Shown in pieces: positions 1 to 10,137 of a stretch of DNA of 39,730 bases. Origin of the DNA: Bacilli bacterium. GTDB lineage: Bacteria > Bacillota_I > Bacilli_A > RF39 > UBA660. Numbering within the stretch: position 1 is the first letter of the stretch; each line of letters opens with the position of its first letter. The DNA is taken from NCBI GenBank assembly GCA_028694645.1, contig JAQVKM010000010.1:1-39730 (forward strand), read 5' to 3'. The notes under the pieces were generated by a model. It was given only the letters and a program-made list of their open reading frames with translations, was not told where the DNA came from and searched no databases. Made by a program: the position numbers and the translations under genes.

Positions 1-3000
1 AGCATTATTTCCACCATATAAATTAGTTATTTTACCGCCATAAACATTAACACTAATATTTCCTTCAACATATGGTGTATATGTAGCATTTCCTTCACCA
101 CCGCCATATATTGTTCCAACATTACCTGTATAATAATTAACTGTAACATATTTACTAGACTTTGCTGTTGTATTTGTACTTCCATTTACAGTTCCATACG
201 CACTTCCACCATATACTGTTCCTAATATAGTTGGATTTATACCATAATTTCTACTACCTAAATTTAAAACTATATTCCCAGCTACAAATGTTCCAGGACT
301 AGAAGATGATGTATATCCACCTTTTCCTCCACCATATATTGATCCGTTTATTGTTCCACTAACTATATTTAATTTTGAATCTCCATACACTATTCCTTTA
401 GCATTAGAGCCTCCGTATATTGATCCATTTATTGTTCCTTTAATTACACCAATATTGATTGTAGCTGTTTTAGTAGTAGACCCAGCTCCACTATTATTAC
501 CTCCACCATATATCGATCCATTTATTGTTCCACCAACTATTTTAATTGTAGCTTCCATTGTATTATAAGAACTTGAAATACCTAGCGTACCATAATTACC
601 TCCACCATAAACATCTCTATTTACAGATGCTTCATTAGCTATAACAACTGTTGCATTGTCGTTTGAACCAATTGTTGAGTAACTACTATTTCCATTTCCT
701 ATTCCAAAAACATTTCCTGCTGTTGCACCATATAATGAACTTGATGATGCTATCAAAGATTCTTCCCCAATTGTTGCATTTCCACCAACAAAAACTAAAG
801 AACTTCCATTTACCGTTCCATCTCCTGATGTTCCTTGATAACCATTGCTTCCCCCAAAAATACTATAACTTATTAAACCTCCAGTTACTTGTACTATTCT
901 ATTTCCATATGTTGCAGTTGATCCAGCTCCAGCTGTAATCATATCAACTGTTCCACCAGTCATATAAATATAACTATCATTATAAAGTGTTCGATTTGAA
1001 TTAGTAAGTGGACCTCCAATCAAATTATAAGAATATCCACCTTCATAAACTATTTTACGGGCAGCATTATGTGTTCCACCATATCTTCCACCAACATATA
1101 TTCCTGTTGTATAATCATATTTGTTTGTTCCATAAGATCCACTTTTAACAGTTAAATCAAATATATTAGAAGTTGTAGTTGCTCCATAAAAGATGCCTCC
1201 CCAACTTCCTGAAGCACAATATATAACTTGTAAATTGCTATTGTTATTTATTGCTTTATCATAATCACTACCATATATACTTTTGTTTTCAATGTACATT
1301 GTATAACTTGTACTAACTATTCCTGTTGATAAAGATGTTGCATTATAAACTCCTGATTCAATTATTAATTTATATTTTTTTACACTTGAACTACTTCCAA
1401 CAGAACTTGCATATCCTCCCATAACGGAAGCAAAATTAGTGTAATTTGTACTATATTGGGTTATACCTCGGCCTACTTTTAAATTAAACCAATTTCCATA
1501 TAAGTTTCCACTAGAACTTCCTGAAGGAGGATTATATGCTCCTGTTGTTTTTGTAATAGCACTATAAATTTTGATATTTTCAATAACCGTATCAGCATAG
1601 CATCTAACAGCAGCACTACTTACTGTCCAAGTAACAGAACTTCTATAGTCTGTATCATTATAAACACTTGTTAGAGTAAATGGTTTATTTTGAGTTGAAG
1701 ACCAAGTATTTGAAATATTACCATTCATAATAACAATATTAATATCTCTAGTTACCAAATAATAATAATTATAACTTTCATTAAATAAATTTTGATTATA
1801 ATTATCATAATATTGAATAAGTTCATAATAAGTACATGTTGCACTAGAACAAGTTCCACTTTTTTGAAGATTCCCTAAATCATCATAATATCCTACTAAA
1901 GAATCGTATCTATTTAGTGTAACAGCTCTATATAATCCAGAAACACTTCCACTTAAAGATGGATCTAATATTTGTTGATCAACTTGAAGATTTAAAGTTG
2001 CAGGATCAAGCACAGTCATTGTACTACTACTATTCAAATAATAATAAGTTAATTCTGAATTATAATTTTCACCTGAAATCAAGTCATAATAAGTACATGT
2101 TGTACTAGTACAAGTTCCACTTGTATACAAAACTCCTCTATTACTATAATATCCAACTCTACTTTGTCCACGAGATAAAATTACTCTTAAATAATATCCT
2201 GACATATCATAAGGAAGATAAGTATAAGTATAGGCTGTTATTGCTTGCATACCAGCACTTTTTAAACTTGAAAAAGCAGTTGCCCAAGTACTACTTGAAT
2301 TAACATAAGAAATTGTTGCATCTATCCAAGTAGAATACATATCTAAATTAATAGTATTAGGAATTGATGATGAATATGTTATTGGCACATCAACATATCT
2401 CGTATAAGTAGTTGAATCATAATATATTTTGGCTCCATTATAATCTGTAATCCAGCCATTGAAAGCTTTATTTTCAGGTCTATCAGTAAATATATTATCC
2501 GATAATTCAATTGTAATATAATCATCACTTAAACTCGCTGTATTATTATTATTAACATTATATAGTTTATAATATATGTAAGTATCTTGCTGTTCTGTAG
2601 TTGAAACATATCCTTGAAGAGTATTTTCCTTATTTTTACCATAATATGATAACTTAACAGCAACCAAGTTATTATCATTGTATATTTTTTTGTTTTCATT
2701 ACTAGGCATATATCCATCATCACTTGTTGTATAATTTAATCCCATATAATAATAATAATCTTTTTTAATATCATTTAAATAAACAACATTTCCAACTATA
2801 CCTGTATTATTAGTAGATAATTTAGAAGCAAAAATAGAATCACTATAATTAATTAAAATATCATCTTTATTTATTGTTGTTTCATTATTAAAACGAATAT
2901 AATCATTATATACAACCCAATTAAATTTTTCATTACAATTAGCTGTTAAAAGAGAAGCTAAATCATATTCTGTTTTATTACTATTTGATAAAATTAAAGA

Positions 3001-3969
3001 CTCATTATATTCAAACTTTTTAATGATAAATGTAGTTGAATAAGAATATAAATAAACCGATGAAAAATTACTTGGTAATGCACTATACCCATATATATTT
3101 TCTAAAGAATTACTATAAATAACACTATTTTTAATATTATCATCTAATGTAGAGTTATTATATCCAACAATATTGCCTTTATTTATTGAAGAGGATGATG
3201 TTATTGTTGCATTAACATATATTCCATTTAAAGTAGAATTAATATCTTGATACCCTATTAACCCACCTATATTAGCATTATTAGTTATATTTATTGTTGT
3301 ATCATATATTGAACAGTTTTGAATAATAGAATTTGTTTTACTCAAAACAGCTCCTGCTAAAGTTCCAATATATATATTGTTATAATTAGATACATTAGAT
3401 AAAGTAATTGTTATTTTAGCTAAAACAAGATTAGTTATATTAGCATTATTAGTCATAGCGAATAAACCACCATAATAGTCATTACTTGAACTATTTCTCG
3501 TTGTAAATATCCCATTAGCTATTACATAACCATTACCATCAAAAGTTCCTTTAAATATATTAGTGTTATTATCATAATTAGAAATAGAAACAGGTATTCC
3601 TATTGACTGAATATCATTTCCATCTAAATTAATGTTATTTGTTAATTTGTAATATAATGTATTATAAGAACTAGAACTACTTCCTTCAATTAAATTTTTA
3701 AAATACATTAATTCAGAACCTGAACTTATTTGATAAGGATTATCTTTTGTTCCATTTCCTCCTGAAAAAGAAGAAGCAACAGAAGTTCCATCCCAAATAT
3801 CATATTTTTCATACTCTTCTGAACTAATTAATTCTGAAAAAGTTTTAGAGAAAATAAACATGAAAACGATTATTGCAAGTAAAAATATAATTGCAAATAA
3901 TTTAATAAAATTAGATAACAATTTTTTGTTTTTTTTAAGTAATAATTTTTTAAAAAATTTAATCACCAT
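1..3969 (-). CDS. Giant membrane-anchored repeat surface protein, partial (C-terminus off the left edge)
   Basis: The frame is open for 1323 codons from ATG at 3969 to base 1; I read every codon triplet and saw no stop. An AAAGGTG ribosome site lies just upstream. The protein starts with a lysine-rich stretch and one strongly hydrophobic segment (about residues 22-42), so it is an uncleaved signal anchor or a signal peptide. Next come GLUG-like segments (GGLFAM, GGLIGY), then an InlB B-repeat-like motif (FNGWITDYNGAKIY). A long Gly/Asn/Ser-rich region follows, with repeated units of the type GGTINGSIYGGGNN, probably a beta-helix or beta-solenoid. This looks like a secreted adhesin or S-layer-type protein. 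No catalytic motif was seen. Nothing shows how it is attached to the envelope, because the C-terminus is missing. Family membership is inference; the reading frame is certain. Confidence 0.85.
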   Translation of the reverse strand, partial: MVIKFFKKLLLKKNKKLLSNFIKLFAIIFLLAIIVFMFIFSKTFSELISSEEYEKYDIWDGTSVASSFSGGNGTKDNPYQISSGSELMYFKNLIEGSSSSSYNTLYYKLTNNINLDGNDIQSIGIPVSISNYDNNTNIFKGTFDGNGYVIANGIFTTRNSSSNDYYGGLFAMTNNANITNLVLAKITITLSNVSNYNNIYIGTLAGAVLSKTNSIIQNCSIYDTTINITNNANIGGLIGYQDINSTLNGIYVNATITSSSSINKGNIVGYNNSTLDDNIKNSVIYSNSLENIYGYSALPSNFSSVYLYSYSTTFIIKKFEYNESLILSNSNKTEYDLASLLTANCNEKFNWVVYNDYIRFNNETTINKDDILINYSDSIFASKLSTNNTGIVGNVVYLNDIKKDYYYYMGLNYTTSDDGYMPSNENKKIYNDNNLVAVKLSYYGKNKENTLQGYVSTTEQQDTYIYYKLYNVNNNNTASLSDDYITIELSDNIFTDRPENKAFNGWITDYNGAKIYYDSTTYTRYVDVPITYSSSIPNTINLDMYSTWIDATISYVNSSSTWATAFSSLKSAGMQAITAYTYTYLPYDMSGYYLRVILSRGQSRVGYYSNRGVLYTSGTCTSTTCTYYDLISGENYNSELTYYYLNSSSTMTVLDPATLNLQVDQQILDPSLSGSVSGLYRAVTLNRYDSLVGYYDDLGNLQKSGTCSSATCTYYELIQYYDNYNQNLFNESYNYYYLVTRDINIVIMNGNISNTWSSTQNKPFTLTSVYNDTDYRSSVTWTVSSAAVRCYADTVIENIKIYSAITKTTGAYNPPSGSSSGNLYGNWFNLKVGRGITQYSTNYTNFASVMGGYASSVGSSSSVKKYKLIIESGVYNATSLSTGIVSTSYTMYIENKSIYGSDYDKAINNNSNLQVIYCASGSWGGIFYGATTTSNIFDLTVKSGSYGTNKYDYTTGIYVGGRYGGTHNAARKIVYEGGYSYNLIGGPLTNSNRTLYNDSYIYMTGGTVDMITAGAGSTATYGNRIVQVTGGLISYSIFGGSNGYQGTSGDGTVNGSSLVFVGGNATIGEESLIASSSSLYGATAGNVFGIGNGNSSYSTIGSNDNATVVIANEASVNRDVYGGGNYGTLGISSSYNTMEATIKIVGGTINGSIYGGGNNSGAGSTTKTATINIGVIKGTINGSIYGGSNAKGIVYGDSKLNIVSGTINGSIYGGGKGGYTSSSSPGTFVAGNIVLNLGSRNYGINPTILGTVYGGSAYGTVNGSTNTTAKSSKYVTVNYYTGNVGTIYGGGEGNATYTPYVEGNISVNVYGGKITNLYGGNNA

Positions 3970-4073
3970 AATCTCACCTTTATTTTACTCTACTTAATAA
4001 AAATTATATCATATTTTGTCGTTATTTAAAATATTTATTGGTATTAATAAAAATAAATATTTTTTTAATAAAA

Positions 4074-4098
4074 AAAGAACAAATTAATTTTGTTCTTT
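4074..4098 (-). terminator. Intrinsic terminator after the thioredoxin-like gene
   Basis: A perfect 10-bp stem (AAAGAACAAA/TTTGTTCTTT) with a 5-base loop, followed on the minus strand by a T tract. It sits 8 bases after the stop at 4106. The rest of 3970-4105 is AT-rich spacer carrying the upstream region of the giant surface protein gene; I see no further gene in it. Confidence 0.85.
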
Positions 4099-4105
4099 CA
4101 ATAAA

Positions 4106-4642
4106 TTATTTTGTTGTTAGTCCACTTTCAGTTAAGAAATCAGCAAAATCGTCATATTCTGAGTAACCAACCCAACCATTAATATATTTTCCATCTTTAA
4201 ATACTAATATCATAGGAGTTGAACCAAAGTTTTTAGATACATAGCTATCTAAAGCTACTATTTTATTATAACCTTCTTCATCACTTATTTCTGATGTTGT
4301 AAAATCAATTACTTGAGTTATATCAAAATATATTGTTTTGTAATTAAATTTTTCTTGAGCTTCTTGCATAGTTGGAATAAATTTAACACAATATGAACAA
4401 GTAGCTCTACCAATATATACAACTTGATATCCATCTTTTTTAATTTCACTCATAAATCCATTAACATCAACAGATGTAAATTCACTTATATCATATTCTC
4501 CAGTTGTTTGTTCTGTATTTGTATTTGATGTTTTAGTATCTCCATTAACAGCTATAACAGTTATAATTAAAACTAACATTAATGTTATTAAAACATATAA
4601 ACATAATTTTATTTGATTTAAACTTAATTCTATTTTTTCCAT
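4106..4642 (-). CDS. Membrane-anchored thioredoxin-like protein
   Basis: The 178-residue protein has a single N-terminal membrane segment (about residues 12-33), a Thr/Asn-rich linker, then a thioredoxin fold. The active-site motif is C82-S-Y-C85 in the context GRATCSYC, and there is a conserved cis-proline region (GSTPMILVFKDG). It probably works outside the membrane as a thiol-disulfide oxidoreductase or isomerase. Single-anchor thioredoxins of this kind occur in Gram-positive bacteria near surface or bacteriocin functions. A good AGGAGG-like ribosome site precedes the ATG. It lies 59 bases downstream of smc on the same strand and ends at a strong terminator. The substrate is unknown; the cysteine-containing surface and pilin-like proteins of this window are possible but unproven clients. 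Confidence 0.85.
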   Translation of the reverse strand: MEKIELSLNQIKLCLYVLITLMLVLIITVIAVNGDTKTSNTNTEQTTGEYDISEFTSVDVNGFMSEIKKDGYQVVYIGRATCSYCVKFIPTMQEAQEKFNYKTIYFDITQVIDFTTSEISDEEGYNKIVALDSYVSKNFGSTPMILVFKDGKYINGWVGYSEYDDFADFLTESGLTTK

Positions 4643-4701
4643 AAATACCTCCTTTTAAATTTTAACATTATTTATTTATATATACAATCATTTTTTTATT
4701 G

Positions 4702-7647
4702 TTATTTTATTTCTTCTAATTTAACACTAACTAATTTGCTTACTCCCGATTCTTGCATTGTTATTCCATATAAAATATCAGCGTATTCCATTGTTTTCTT
4801 TTTATGTGTTATTAAAATAAATTGTGTTTTTTCTTTAAATTTATCTAAATATTCACCAAAACTATCAACATTAACTTCATCTAAAGCAGCTTCTACTTCA
4901 TCTAGAACACAAAATGGAACTGGTCTTGATTTTAATATAGAAAATAATAATGATATAGCAGTTAAAGTCATTTCTCCACCAGATAATAAAGTAATACTTC
5001 TTAAACTTTTACCTGGAGGTGATGCTACTATTTCAATTCCTGTTTCTAAAATATTATCAGGATCTGTTAATTTCAAATCAGCATAGCCGCCTTTAAATAA
5101 TTCTTTGAAAGTATCTTTAAAATGCTCTTTTATTGTTTTAAATGTTTCTTTAAATGCATCAATCATTATATAATCCATTTCATCAATTATTTTAAGTAAT
5201 ATGTCTTCAGCTTTTGTTAAATCTTCTTTTTGAGATAATAAAAATTCATATCTTTCACTAACTCTTTCATATTCTTCAATTGAAGCTAAGTTAATAATTC
5301 CTAAATCTTTTATTATTTTTTTAAGTTCATTTACTTTACTACGTGCTTTATCTTCTTCCATATATAATTCATATTCAGTAGATGCTTTTTCATAAGTTAA
5401 ATTATATGTTTCATTTAATTTATTAAGTAGCGTATCTAATTTAACATCTGTTCTATTAACTTCAATTTCTAATTCTTTTAATTCTTTACTTTTTTGAGCA
5501 AATAAATTATTTTCTTGTTTATAACTAAATTCATATTCTTCTAATTCAAAATTTAATTCTGTTCTTCTTTTTTTATTTAATTCTAACTTTGATTCAATCA
5601 TATTTTTTTGATCTAAAACTTTATAATAATTTTCAATTAATTTTTCTTCTTCTTGTGATAAATTATTATTTAGTATTCCATTTACACCACTAGTTTCTTG
5701 TAATATTTTTTCTAAATTATCATTTATTTCAATTAATAAATTATTTTTATTATTTATATATTCTTCTAATTCTATTTTATCTTTATTAATTAAGTATAGT
5801 TTATCTTCTAAAGATTTGTATGCATAATCATTATCATTTATTTTATTTTCTATTTCTTTGATTTCTTCAATTATTGATTGAAGGTTTTTAATATTATTTT
5901 CTAACTCATATTTTTCAGTTATAATGTTTTTATTATTAGAATTTTTTCCACCAGTTATAGACCCTCCAACATGTAAAAGTTCTCCATCTAATGTAACAAT
6001 TTTATATGTATTTTTAATTTGTCTTCCTATTTCATTAGCATTATCAATATTGTCAACTACAATGATATTCCCTAATTGATTTTCAATAATATTTTTATAT
6101 TTATTATCATATTTAATCAAGTTGCTAGCTTTATCAATAAACCCTATTTGTTTTTTTAACAAATCCAAAGTGTCTTGATCTATATAACGTGATTTAATAA
6201 TATTTAGTGGGAAAAAAGTTGCTCTTCCTATATTATTGTTTTTTAAATAATTAATAGCTTCTTTAGCTTTATTTTCATCATCTACAACAACATAGCTAGA
6301 TGAGGCTCCAAGAGCTACTGTAATTGATTGTGAATATTTTTCTTCTACTTCTATTAAATTTCCAATAACATTATGTATTCCACTTAATTTAGGATTATTT
6401 AATATTGCTTTGACTGAAGAAGGTAATATGCTATTATTTTCAATGCTTTCAGTTAGATATTTTATTTTATTTTCTAATTCTGTTTTTTTTCTAACATCAT
6501 TTGTTAAAATCATTTCTAATTTGGTTTTATTTTCTTTTGATTTAATAATATAATCTTTATATTTTTCATATTCAACTAATAAATCATTTATCTCTTTTTT
6601 AGAATTATTTATTTCGTTATTAACTATATTAATATCATTTTGATACTTCAATTCTTTTTCTTTTAATTCAATTAAATTATTATGCAATTTTGTATCTTCA
6701 ACTTCATATTTTTTTCTTTCAAGTAAAATATTTTTTTCACTATTTATTTGTTCGACTTGTTTTGTTTTTTCAATTAATTCTTTTTGTAAATCTGATATAA
6801 TATTATCTAATTTATTTATATTATTTTTATATTCAACTTGTTTTATTTCGCTTTTATTATTTGATGAAGATATATTTAATATTTCATTATTTAATTTTTC
6901 TATTTTTTCTTTATTTGTTTTATATGTATAATTTAAATTAGTAATATCTGATGCTATTAAAGCTATTTCTATTTTTTCTAATTCATTATTTTTTTCTTGA
7001 AATATTAATGCTTTATTTCTTTGTTCTTTTAATGGATTAACTTGTATTTCTAATTCGCTAATAATATCATTTACTCTATTTAGATTATCATTTGTTTTAT
7101 CTAATTTTCTTAAAGCTTCTTCTTTTCTTTTTTTATATTTTAATACTCCAGCTGCTTCTTCAAAAATAACTCTTCTTTCAAGTGGTTTATTTAATATAAT
7201 TTCACTAACTTTACCTTGTGATATAATATTAAAACTTTCTTTAGCTATACCTGTATCCAAAAACAAATCAATAACATCTTTTAATCGACATTTTTCTTCA
7301 TTAATTAAATATTCATTTGTTCCATCTTTATATAATCTTCTTTTTATTGCTACTTCATCATAATCAATTTTTAAATACTTATCTTTATTATCAAAAATTA
7401 ATGCTACGGTAGCTACATTTTGAGGTTTTCTTGATTTGCTTCCAGAGAAGATGACATCTGTCATATTGCCGTCTCCTCTTAAAGATTTGACTGATTGTTC
7501 TCCTAGTACCCATCTAATAGCATCAACAACGTTACTTTTACCACTACCATTTGGTCCTACTACTCCCGTTACACCATCAGTTAAATCAATTACTGTTTTA
7601 TCTGCAAAAGATTTAAAACCTGATGCTATTATTTTTTTTAAGTACAT
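4702..7647 (-). CDS. smc: Chromosome segregation ATPase SMC
   Basis: The 981-residue SMC protein is the core of the condensin-like complex that compacts and separates chromosomes with ScpA and ScpB. It has Walker A GPNGSGKS at residues 31-38, a coiled coil (about 165-400), a hinge (about 400-555, with the GASSSYVVVDD and GRATFFPL regions), the returning coiled coil, the ABC signature LSGGE and Walker B (CVLDEVEAALDE) near the C-terminus. Bacterial SMC proteins are usually about 1150-1200 residues, so the coiled-coil arms look shortened by roughly 100 residues each; both ATPase halves and the hinge are intact. In many Bacillota smc lies next to rnc and ftsY; neither is here, although ffh lies about 11 kb away. 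The identification is secure. Confidence 0.97.
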   Translation of the reverse strand: MYLKKIIASGFKSFADKTVIDLTDGVTGVVGPNGSGKSNVVDAIRWVLGEQSVKSLRGDGNMTDVIFSGSKSRKPQNVATVALIFDNKDKYLKIDYDEVAIKRRLYKDGTNEYLINEEKCRLKDVIDLFLDTGIAKESFNIISQGKVSEIILNKPLERRVIFEEAAGVLKYKKRKEEALRKLDKTNDNLNRVNDIISELEIQVNPLKEQRNKALIFQEKNNELEKIEIALIASDITNLNYTYKTNKEKIEKLNNEILNISSSNNKSEIKQVEYKNNINKLDNIISDLQKELIEKTKQVEQINSEKNILLERKKYEVEDTKLHNNLIELKEKELKYQNDINIVNNEINNSKKEINDLLVEYEKYKDYIIKSKENKTKLEMILTNDVRKKTELENKIKYLTESIENNSILPSSVKAILNNPKLSGIHNVIGNLIEVEEKYSQSITVALGASSSYVVVDDENKAKEAINYLKNNNIGRATFFPLNIIKSRYIDQDTLDLLKKQIGFIDKASNLIKYDNKYKNIIENQLGNIIVVDNIDNANEIGRQIKNTYKIVTLDGELLHVGGSITGGKNSNNKNIITEKYELENNIKNLQSIIEEIKEIENKINDNDYAYKSLEDKLYLINKDKIELEEYINNKNNLLIEINDNLEKILQETSGVNGILNNNLSQEEEKLIENYYKVLDQKNMIESKLELNKKRRTELNFELEEYEFSYKQENNLFAQKSKELKELEIEVNRTDVKLDTLLNKLNETYNLTYEKASTEYELYMEEDKARSKVNELKKIIKDLGIINLASIEEYERVSERYEFLLSQKEDLTKAEDILLKIIDEMDYIMIDAFKETFKTIKEHFKDTFKELFKGGYADLKLTDPDNILETGIEIVASPPGKSLRSITLLSGGEMTLTAISLLFSILKSRPVPFCVLDEVEAALDEVNVDSFGEYLDKFKEKTQFILITHKKKTMEYADILYGITMQESGVSKLVSVKLEEIK

Positions 7648-7719
7648 AAAATCACATCTCCATTTTGTATCAAACTTCTTATATTATATAATAAATTAGA
7701 TGTTAAAAGCAAATAAAAA

Positions 7720-7741
7720 CTTAAGAGTTCTTAAGTTTCAT
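7720..7741 (-). terminator. Intrinsic terminator at the 3' end of the GT8 gene
   Basis: A 10-bp inverted repeat AAACTTAAGA/TCTTAAGTTT starts right at the TGA stop of the glycosyltransferase gene and is followed by a short T tract on the minus strand. It separates this gene from smc. Confidence 0.7.
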
Positions 7742-8739
7742 TAGTTTTTATTTGTTCTTTTTGATAAAACTTTAACAGTTTGAATTGATTTGTTATAAAT
7801 ATCTTCTGGGATATGTCTTTTTATTGAAACAAAATAATAAAAAAGTTGAGGATTATATGTTATAATTTGTTTTATTTTACTTAATTGCTTTTTATCAAAA
7901 TTCGGATTTACCTTCAATAAATATTTCAAGTAATCTTCATTAAACGGATTTACATTATTTTCATGCCATGGTTTTATATCAAATAATCCGATTGTATGAA
8001 TTATTTTAGGGTCTTTTTTAGCTTCATTGATTTCTTCAATAGATATATCTGTTTTTTTACAGTAAAACATTTTTTCTTGAAAAAAATTAAATATATATTC
8101 ATATGGAGTAATATTATATTTAAGTGGTAATTCACTAAATTCATCTCCTAAAGCACAATTCAATACATCTTGATCAGGAAGAAATAGTTTTTTATTATTA
8201 AACTGAATAAAATCAGATATTTTTTTCATATAATCTTTTTTTAACCAATCATTTATGTTTATCAGTAAAACGCCACTATTATAATAATGTTTGATATCCT
8301 CAGATAATTTTTTTCTATATGAAATTGTAGCATGGTCTTTTACTGCCATTATCGAATAATTATCATAATTATATAAATCAGTTAAAGATGATTTAATTAT
8401 TGTGTCTGCATCTAAATAAAGAAGTTTGTTAATATCAAATAATTTGTTTTTCATTATTTCAGTTAAAAATAATCTTGCGTTTGCTATTTGATTTCCTCGC
8501 CAATTTGGTAATCCTAATGTATCAATATCTGGCATGTTATAAAAACAAACATCATTTATATCAAACAATGATACTATTTTTTCTATATCAAAAAAATCTT
8601 TTTTAGATAAATTTTCTGTTATTACATGAATATTTAAATTTTTTAATTCACTATTCTCTAATAGTGAATATAATGAGGATTTCATTATATCTAAATATTT
8701 ATCATTTATTATATATAAAACATCTATTTTTTCATTCAT
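7741..8739 (-). CDS. Glycosyltransferase family 8 protein
   Basis: A 332-residue GT-A fold glycosyltransferase. It starts with the family-typical IDVLYIINDKYLDIMKSSLYS region, and the metal-binding DXD motif is D109-A-D111 in YLDADTI. It has the acceptor-side block PDQDVLNC and a late His motif (KPWHENNVNPF). GT8 enzymes transfer glucose or galactose from UDP-sugar to lipopolysaccharide-type or cell-surface acceptors, so a role in surface polysaccharide or protein glycosylation is likely. The C-terminal 50 residues are basic and may bind the membrane. The gene stands alone between its own terminator and the spoVA genes. The specific sugar and acceptor cannot be read from sequence. Confidence 0.88.
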   Translation of the reverse strand: MNEKIDVLYIINDKYLDIMKSSLYSLLENSELKNLNIHVITENLSKKDFFDIEKIVSLFDINDVCFYNMPDIDTLGLPNWRGNQIANARLFLTEIMKNKLFDINKLLYLDADTIIKSSLTDLYNYDNYSIMAVKDHATISYRKKLSEDIKHYYNSGVLLININDWLKKDYMKKISDFIQFNNKKLFLPDQDVLNCALGDEFSELPLKYNITPYEYIFNFFQEKMFYCKKTDISIEEINEAKKDPKIIHTIGLFDIKPWHENNVNPFNEDYLKYLLKVNPNFDKKQLSKIKQIITYNPQLFYYFVSIKRHIPEDIYNKSIQTVKVLSKRTNKN

Positions 8740-8799
8740 ATTATCACCAACAATTAGTTATTTATATTATCAATTATATTTTTATTTGTCAATGTAAAA

Positions 8800-9150
8800 T
8801 TAGTTTTTAGCTTTAAATATCATTGATAAAAAAAATGAAATAACAATAGCCGATATAATTCCTGATGATGTTAAATCAAACATACCCATAGCTAAACCAA
8901 TTATGCCATAATCAACTGCTTTTTCTATAGCACCATGTATTAGTAAATGACCAAAACTTGTTATAGGAACTAAAGCTCCGCCACCAGCCCACAAAACAAA
9001 TTTATCATATATACTAAAAACATCTAAAAAAGCTCCTATTATAACAAATATTGTCGTTACATGTCCTGCTGTTAATTTAGTATTATCAAGTATAATTTGC
9101 CCAATTACACAAACAATTCCTGCAAAAATAAAAGCATTAAAATAATTCAT
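8800..9150 (-). CDS. spoVAE: Stage V sporulation protein AE
   Basis: A 116-residue integral membrane protein with about four membrane helices and the SpoVAE signature VPITSFGHLLIHGAI. SpoVA proteins form the inner-membrane channel that loads dipicolinic acid into the forespore and releases it at germination. The ATG is immediately adjacent to the spoVAD stop, so the genes are translationally coupled. It resembles the SpoVAEb form. The order spoVAC-spoVAD-spoVAE is the minimal set seen in many spore formers; spoVAA, AB, AEa and AF are not present here. Confidence 0.93.
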   Translation of the reverse strand: MNYFNAFIFAGIVCVIGQIILDNTKLTAGHVTTIFVIIGAFLDVFSIYDKFVLWAGGGALVPITSFGHLLIHGAIEKAVDYGIIGLAMGMFDLTSSGIISAIVISFFLSMIFKAKN

Positions 9151-10137
9151 TTATATTGCCTCCAAACTAATTGCATGAGCAATAGCAGGGATGGTCATTT
9201 TTTGATTAACCATGGTTGATGACATTAATGCCCCAGTAGCTAAAAGAAGAACTTTTTTCAATTCTTTTTTTCGCATTTTAGAAAAAATATATCCATATGT
9301 TACAAGCGGAGCACAAGCAGGACCACTTCCTCCAGCATAAACATTTTGTTCATTTAAATCAAAAATTATTGTAGCTGTATCATCATATTTTTTTAAAATA
9401 ATACCATATTCTGTTTTCATATAATTAATTAATATTCTTTTCCCATATTTTCCTAAATCTCCACTTAATACTAAATCATAATAATCAATATCTCTTTTGG
9501 TTTCTATTAAATGATAATATAAAGTATCAGCACATGCTGGTGCCATGACAGCTCCCATATTATAAACATCATTTATTCCCATATCAATTACTCTACCTAT
9601 TGTTGCACTTTCAATTTTAATATTACTAGGATTATTACTTAAATATGCACTTGCTGCTCCAGTAACTGTGAATGTTGTTGTTTTAGGTTTAGGTCCACCA
9701 TATTCAACAGGATATCTAAATTGTTTTTCTGCTGTTGCATTATGTGATGAGACATTACAAATACAATTTTTAATTTGATTTTTTTCTAGCATATTAGCTC
9801 CTATTATTAAACCTTCTACACTTGTAGCACAAGCATTATATATTCCAAGATAAGGTATCTTTAAATTACTGGCTACATAATTAGAAGAAGTAATTTGATT
9901 AAGTAAATCTCCTGATATAAATAAATCTATATCAAATCTTGTTTTTTGAATTTTTGAAAACAAAATATCTAAACTATCTTCTATCATTTTTATTTCAGCT
10001 TGTTCAAATGTTTTTTTATTTAAATATAATTCATCATAACTTTTATCAAAATAATTATTTAATGGGCCTTTTTTTTCATCAGGACCTATTACTGTTGCTG
10101 TATCATTTATATAAACATTTTTATATTTAAAAGTCAT
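9151..10137 (-). CDS. spoVAD: Stage V sporulation protein AD
   Basis: A 328-residue protein with the thiolase-like fold of SpoVAD. It is a soluble subunit that binds dipicolinic acid at the outer face of the spore inner membrane. Conserved blocks visible are NACATSVEGL near residue 100, NVSSHNATAEKQFRYPVEYGG, TGAASAYLS, and the C-terminal YAGGSGPACAPL and ATGALMS regions. The ATG overlaps the spoVAC stop by four bases (ATGA), showing coupling. Length matches the family (about 330-340). It is part of a three-gene operon with a forespore-type promoter upstream of spoVAC. Confidence 0.96.
   Translation of the reverse strand: MTFKYKNVYINDTATVIGPDEKKGPLNNYFDKSYDELYLNKKTFEQAEIKMIEDSLDILFSKIQKTRFDIDLFISGDLLNQITSSNYVASNLKIPYLGIYNACATSVEGLIIGANMLEKNQIKNCICNVSSHNATAEKQFRYPVEYGGPKPKTTTFTVTGAASAYLSNNPSNIKIESATIGRVIDMGINDVYNMGAVMAPACADTLYYHLIETKRDIDYYDLVLSGDLGKYGKRILINYMKTEYGIILKKYDDTATIIFDLNEQNVYAGGSGPACAPLVTYGYIFSKMRKKELKKVLLLATGALMSSTMVNQKMTIPAIAHAISLEAI

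Noticed and set aside
651-938. Plus-strand open frame of about 95 codons
   Set aside because: It lies opposite the continuous 1323-codon surface-protein frame and has a low-complexity Leu/His/Phe composition, a shadow.
1381-2400. CRISPR-like spaced repeats of ATAATA or TTATAT
   Set aside because: These are codon-level repeats of Tyr and Asn in an AT-rich coding region, with no regular spacer/repeat periodicity.
7436-7699. Plus-strand open frame opposite the smc start
   Set aside because: It is the antisense of the conserved Walker A region and has no ribosome site.
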